Shown: one piece after another, positions 5,600 to 7,383 of the stretch
Numbering within the stretch: position 1 is the first letter of the stretch
Layout of the letters: each line of letters begins with the position of its first letter
DNA from: Desulfonatronaceae bacterium UBA663
Lineage (GTDB): Bacteria; Desulfobacterota; Desulfovibrionia; Desulfovibrionales; Desulfonatronaceae
Length of the DNA: 7,383 bases
NCBI GenBank assembly: GCA_002299865.1
Contig: DBNV01000085.1
Span: 19,205-26,587, forward strand
Direction: 5' to 3'
The notes under the pieces: generated by a model
What the model was told of the DNA's origin: nothing
Database searches by the model: none
What the model saw: only the letters and a program-made list of their open reading frames with translations
Program-made: the position numbers and the translations under genes

Positions 5600-6349
5600 A
5601 TGAGCCGCCTGGGGAAACTGCACTTCTCCCAGAAATCCTGCCTGGGGCGGGCTGGTCTGCTCATGCACCGGACCGGGATGATCTGGCCCGGCGCCCGGGT
5701 CGGGGTGGCCGTTTCCGGAGGCGTGGACAGCTGGGTTCTCCTGCAAGTGTTGCTCTTGCGGCAACGCATTGTCCCCTTCCCCTTCGAACTCATGGCCCTG
5801 CACCTCAATCCGGGCTTTGATCCGCAAAACCATGCCCCGCTGTCTCCCTGGCTGTTTGAACACGGTGTCGCCGCGCACATAGAGGGTACGGATTACGGCC
5901 CCATGGCCCATTCCGAGCGCAACCGGGGCAAATCGCCATGTTTTGTTTGCAGCTGGCATCGCCGCAAGCGTCTGTTTGAACTGTGCAAACACTATAAACT
6001 GACGCACCTGGCCATGGGACACAACGCCGACGACCTGGTGCATACTTTTTTCCTGAATTTGCTGCGCAATGGACGATTGGAAGGCCTTTCCCCAAAAGAA
6101 AGCTTTTTTCACGGGGAACTGCTGCTGATCCGGCCCCTGTTGCTTCTGGAAAAATCGGAACTACGCAAAGCCGCTCAACGCTGGAATCTACCTGTCTGGG
6201 GGAACGCCTGTCCATCGGCCTTTACCAGCCAACGCGCGGCCACGGAAGAACTGCTGAACACCATCTTTAGCAAGGACCCGAAAATCCGGGCGAACGTATA
6301 CGGAGCCCTGCGCCGCTGGCAGCTTGACGTCACGGCGATGATCAAATAG
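5600..6349 (+). CDS. TtcA-family PP-loop ATPase (tRNA thiolation-like)
   Basis: A 249-residue N-type ATP pyrophosphatase most like TtcA, which adenylates and thiolates cytidine 32 of tRNA. The PP-loop SGGVDS is at 39-44. The CxxC pair Cys114/Cys117 lies in SPCFVCSWHRRKRLFE, and MGHNADDLVHTFFLNLL (139-155) matches the second TtcA signature. A third cysteine, Cys204 in NACPSA, is placed like the third [4Fe-4S] ligand of TtcA, so an iron-sulfur cluster is plausible. It is shorter than E. coli TtcA (about 310 residues), and the substrate could differ, so no gene symbol is given. TilS is less likely because TilS lacks this cysteine set. The ATG at 5600 has no good ribosome binding site; an in-frame stop at 5564-5566 limits any extension. 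The rpoZ operon is transcribed away from it. Confidence 0.8.
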   Translation: MSRLGKLHFSQKSCLGRAGLLMHRTGMIWPGARVGVAVSGGVDSWVLLQVLLLRQRIVPFPFELMALHLNPGFDPQNHAPLSPWLFEHGVAAHIEGTDYGPMAHSERNRGKSPCFVCSWHRRKRLFELCKHYKLTHLAMGHNADDLVHTFFLNLLRNGRLEGLSPKESFFHGELLLIRPLLLLEKSELRKAAQRWNLPVWGNACPSAFTSQRAATEELLNTIFSKDPKIRANVYGALRRWQLDVTAMIK

Positions 6350-6403
6350 GGGCAGGATTGCATTGTTGCTTGCTGAACTGGCGGCATTCTTCCGGCGACA
6401 ACT

Positions 6404-6421
6404 CTTTAAGCCCACTTTAAG
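6404..6421. repeat. CTTTAAG direct repeat before M23 gene
   Basis: Two copies of CTTTAAG start 11 bases apart (6404-6410 and 6415-6421), close to one helical turn, in the 80-bp gap before the M23 peptidase gene. The second copy overlaps its AAGGA ribosome binding site. A regulator could bind in phase there, but the motif is short and may be chance. No good promoter was found in this gap, so the M23 gene may be co-transcribed with the PP-loop gene. Confidence 0.25.
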
Positions 6422-6429
6422 GAAGCACA

Positions 6430-7335
6430 ATGATTAGAAAAAAATACCAAATCTGGATCTTCAAGGACAACGCCGGCAATTGCAGCACGTACACCTTGCG
6501 CCTCTGGGTCTGCCTGCTTTTAGTCGGCGTTTTTGTTGCCTCCTTGGGCATGAACGTCTATTTTTTTCAAAATGTCCAGGAGAGTGCCGTGTTGCAGGCC
6601 CGTCTCCAAGGCGCCCAGAAGAGTCTTCTGGATCAGCAGGATCAATTTCTAGCCCTGACTGAAAAGTTGCAGGCCGTTGAGTCGCAACTGACCAAAGTCG
6701 CCGACTTCAACGCCAAGATCAGGGTCATGGCCAATCTGGACCCGGGGCACACGCCCATGGCCACTTTCCTGGGCGGCACCGAACGCGGCGATTTCGCAGA
6801 ACAATATCTTACATCCCACCGCCAGGAACTGCTGGTCAGAAAGATGCACGATTTTCTGGAGCAGTTGCAGACGGAAACCAGACTGAAGGAACTCCAACAA
6901 GAGGAGTTGCTGACCGTCCTGCGTTCCAACCAAGACTTCTTCGCATCCACTCCCTCCATCTGGCCTACCGACGGTTGGGTCACTTCCGGGTTCGGCTATC
7001 GCCGCTCCCCCTTCACTAACAGGCGCGAATTCCACAATGGCCTGGACATCGCCGGCCCCTCCGGCACCCCAGTCTACGCTACGGCTAAAGGTCTGGTCAT
7101 CGCCGCCGGCAAGGACGGCGCCTACGGCCTGACCGTAGACATTGACCACGGTTTGGGCATCATGACCCGCTATGCCCATCTGCACAGGATTGTGGTCAAG
7201 GAAGGGCAAAGCGTCAGTCGTGGTGAACTGGTGGGACATATAGGCAGCACCGGACGCGCCACGGGCCCGCACCTGCACTACGAAGTTCGGCTAAGCGGCA
7301 TTCCAGTCGATCCAATGCGGTATATCTTGAATTGA
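6430..7335 (+). CDS. Membrane-anchored M23 (LytM/lysostaphin-type) peptidase
   Basis: Predicted zinc endopeptidase that cuts cross-links in periplasmic peptidoglycan, or a regulator of such cutting. A short basic cytoplasmic N-terminus (MIRKK) leads to one membrane segment at about 25-46. Heptad-like, Gln/Leu-rich coiled-coil sequence covers about 50-92 and again about 120-165. The M23 domain fills about 178-301. Its zinc ligands look intact: His202 and Asp206 in HNGLDIAG, and His283 in HLHYEV; His281 and His250 (YAHLH) are the usual catalytic histidines. It should therefore be active, unlike degenerate EnvC/NlpD-type activators. The ribosome binding site AAGGA lies seven bases before the ATG. 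It follows the PP-loop gene by 80 bp on the same strand. Proteins of this anchor-coil-M23 design are often encoded next to bactofilin genes, and a further gene seems to start right after it. Confidence 0.9.
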   Translation: MIRKKYQIWIFKDNAGNCSTYTLRLWVCLLLVGVFVASLGMNVYFFQNVQESAVLQARLQGAQKSLLDQQDQFLALTEKLQAVESQLTKVADFNAKIRVMANLDPGHTPMATFLGGTERGDFAEQYLTSHRQELLVRKMHDFLEQLQTETRLKELQQEELLTVLRSNQDFFASTPSIWPTDGWVTSGFGYRRSPFTNRREFHNGLDIAGPSGTPVYATAKGLVIAAGKDGAYGLTVDIDHGLGIMTRYAHLHRIVVKEGQSVSRGELVGHIGSTGRATGPHLHYEVRLSGIPVDPMRYILN

Positions 7336-7370
7336 TTACTGCTTAAAGAAACTGCAAGGGGGCTTACAGA

Positions 7371-7383
7371 AGGGGGAGTTCAT
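7371..7383 (+). promoter_or_regulatory. Likely ribosome binding site and cut start codon of next gene
   Basis: AGGGGGAG at 7371-7378 is followed three bases later by AT at the very end of the window, which would be ATG if the next base is G. A second AAGGGGG lies 14 bases upstream (7356-7362). This suggests a same-strand gene starting about 46 bp after the M23 stop, probably in one operon with it. Its product cannot be read here. Confidence 0.4.

Noticed and set aside
6649..7278. 209-codon minus-strand frame
   Set aside because: It is antisense to the M23 peptidase gene, with no recognisable motifs and no supported start.

Overview
The window carries eight complete protein-coding genes, most of them housekeeping. 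It looks like a Gram-negative, moderately GC-rich bacterium. A Desulfovibrionales-type sulfate reducer (Desulfobacterota) is the best guess. HldD (LPS heptose) implies an outer membrane. The variant motifs in HisH (DYEAGNQTSV, GICVGCQ), the HisF sequence and the short TtcA-like PP-loop protein resemble what I remember from Desulfovibrio relatives. That placement is inference from memory, not a database result. I see no tRNA, rRNA, CRISPR array, insertion sequence, phage gene or attachment site.

Layout. 1-78: leader with an edge-truncated 17-bp tandem repeat and a strong ribosome binding site. 79-627 (+): pyruvoyl-dependent arginine decarboxylase (pdaD). 628-742: convergent spacer with two overlapping, mutually exclusive hairpins. 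743-1714 (-): hldD, ADP-heptose epimerase. 1715-2052: a 338-bp divergent spacer. 2053-3463 (+): hisH and hisF, overlapping by 11 bp, the two subunits of imidazole glycerol phosphate synthase. 3500-5388 (-): a tight three-gene operon, transcribed rpoZ, dnaJ, moaC, with gaps of 2 and 3 bases. 5389-5599: divergent control region with a plausible sigma-70 promoter on each strand. 5600-6349 (+): TtcA-family PP-loop ATPase. 6430-7335 (+): membrane-anchored M23 (LytM) peptidase. 7336-7383: short tail ending in a likely ribosome binding site and the first two bases of another start codon.

Working together. HisH makes ammonia from glutamine and HisF uses it to close the imidazole ring. The rpoZ-dnaJ-moaC operon joins an RNA polymerase subunit, a heat-shock co-chaperone and molybdenum cofactor synthesis. 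That looks like co-transcription of housekeeping genes rather than a pathway, although molybdopterin enzymes such as formate dehydrogenases matter in sulfate reducers. PdaD gives agmatine for polyamines; HldD and the M23 enzyme serve the cell envelope.

No convincing undescribed system was found. The points most worth a second look are the switch-like hairpin pair after pdaD, the unusual rpoZ-dnaJ-moaC linkage, the three-cysteine PP-loop enzyme, and the truncated gene after the M23 peptidase.
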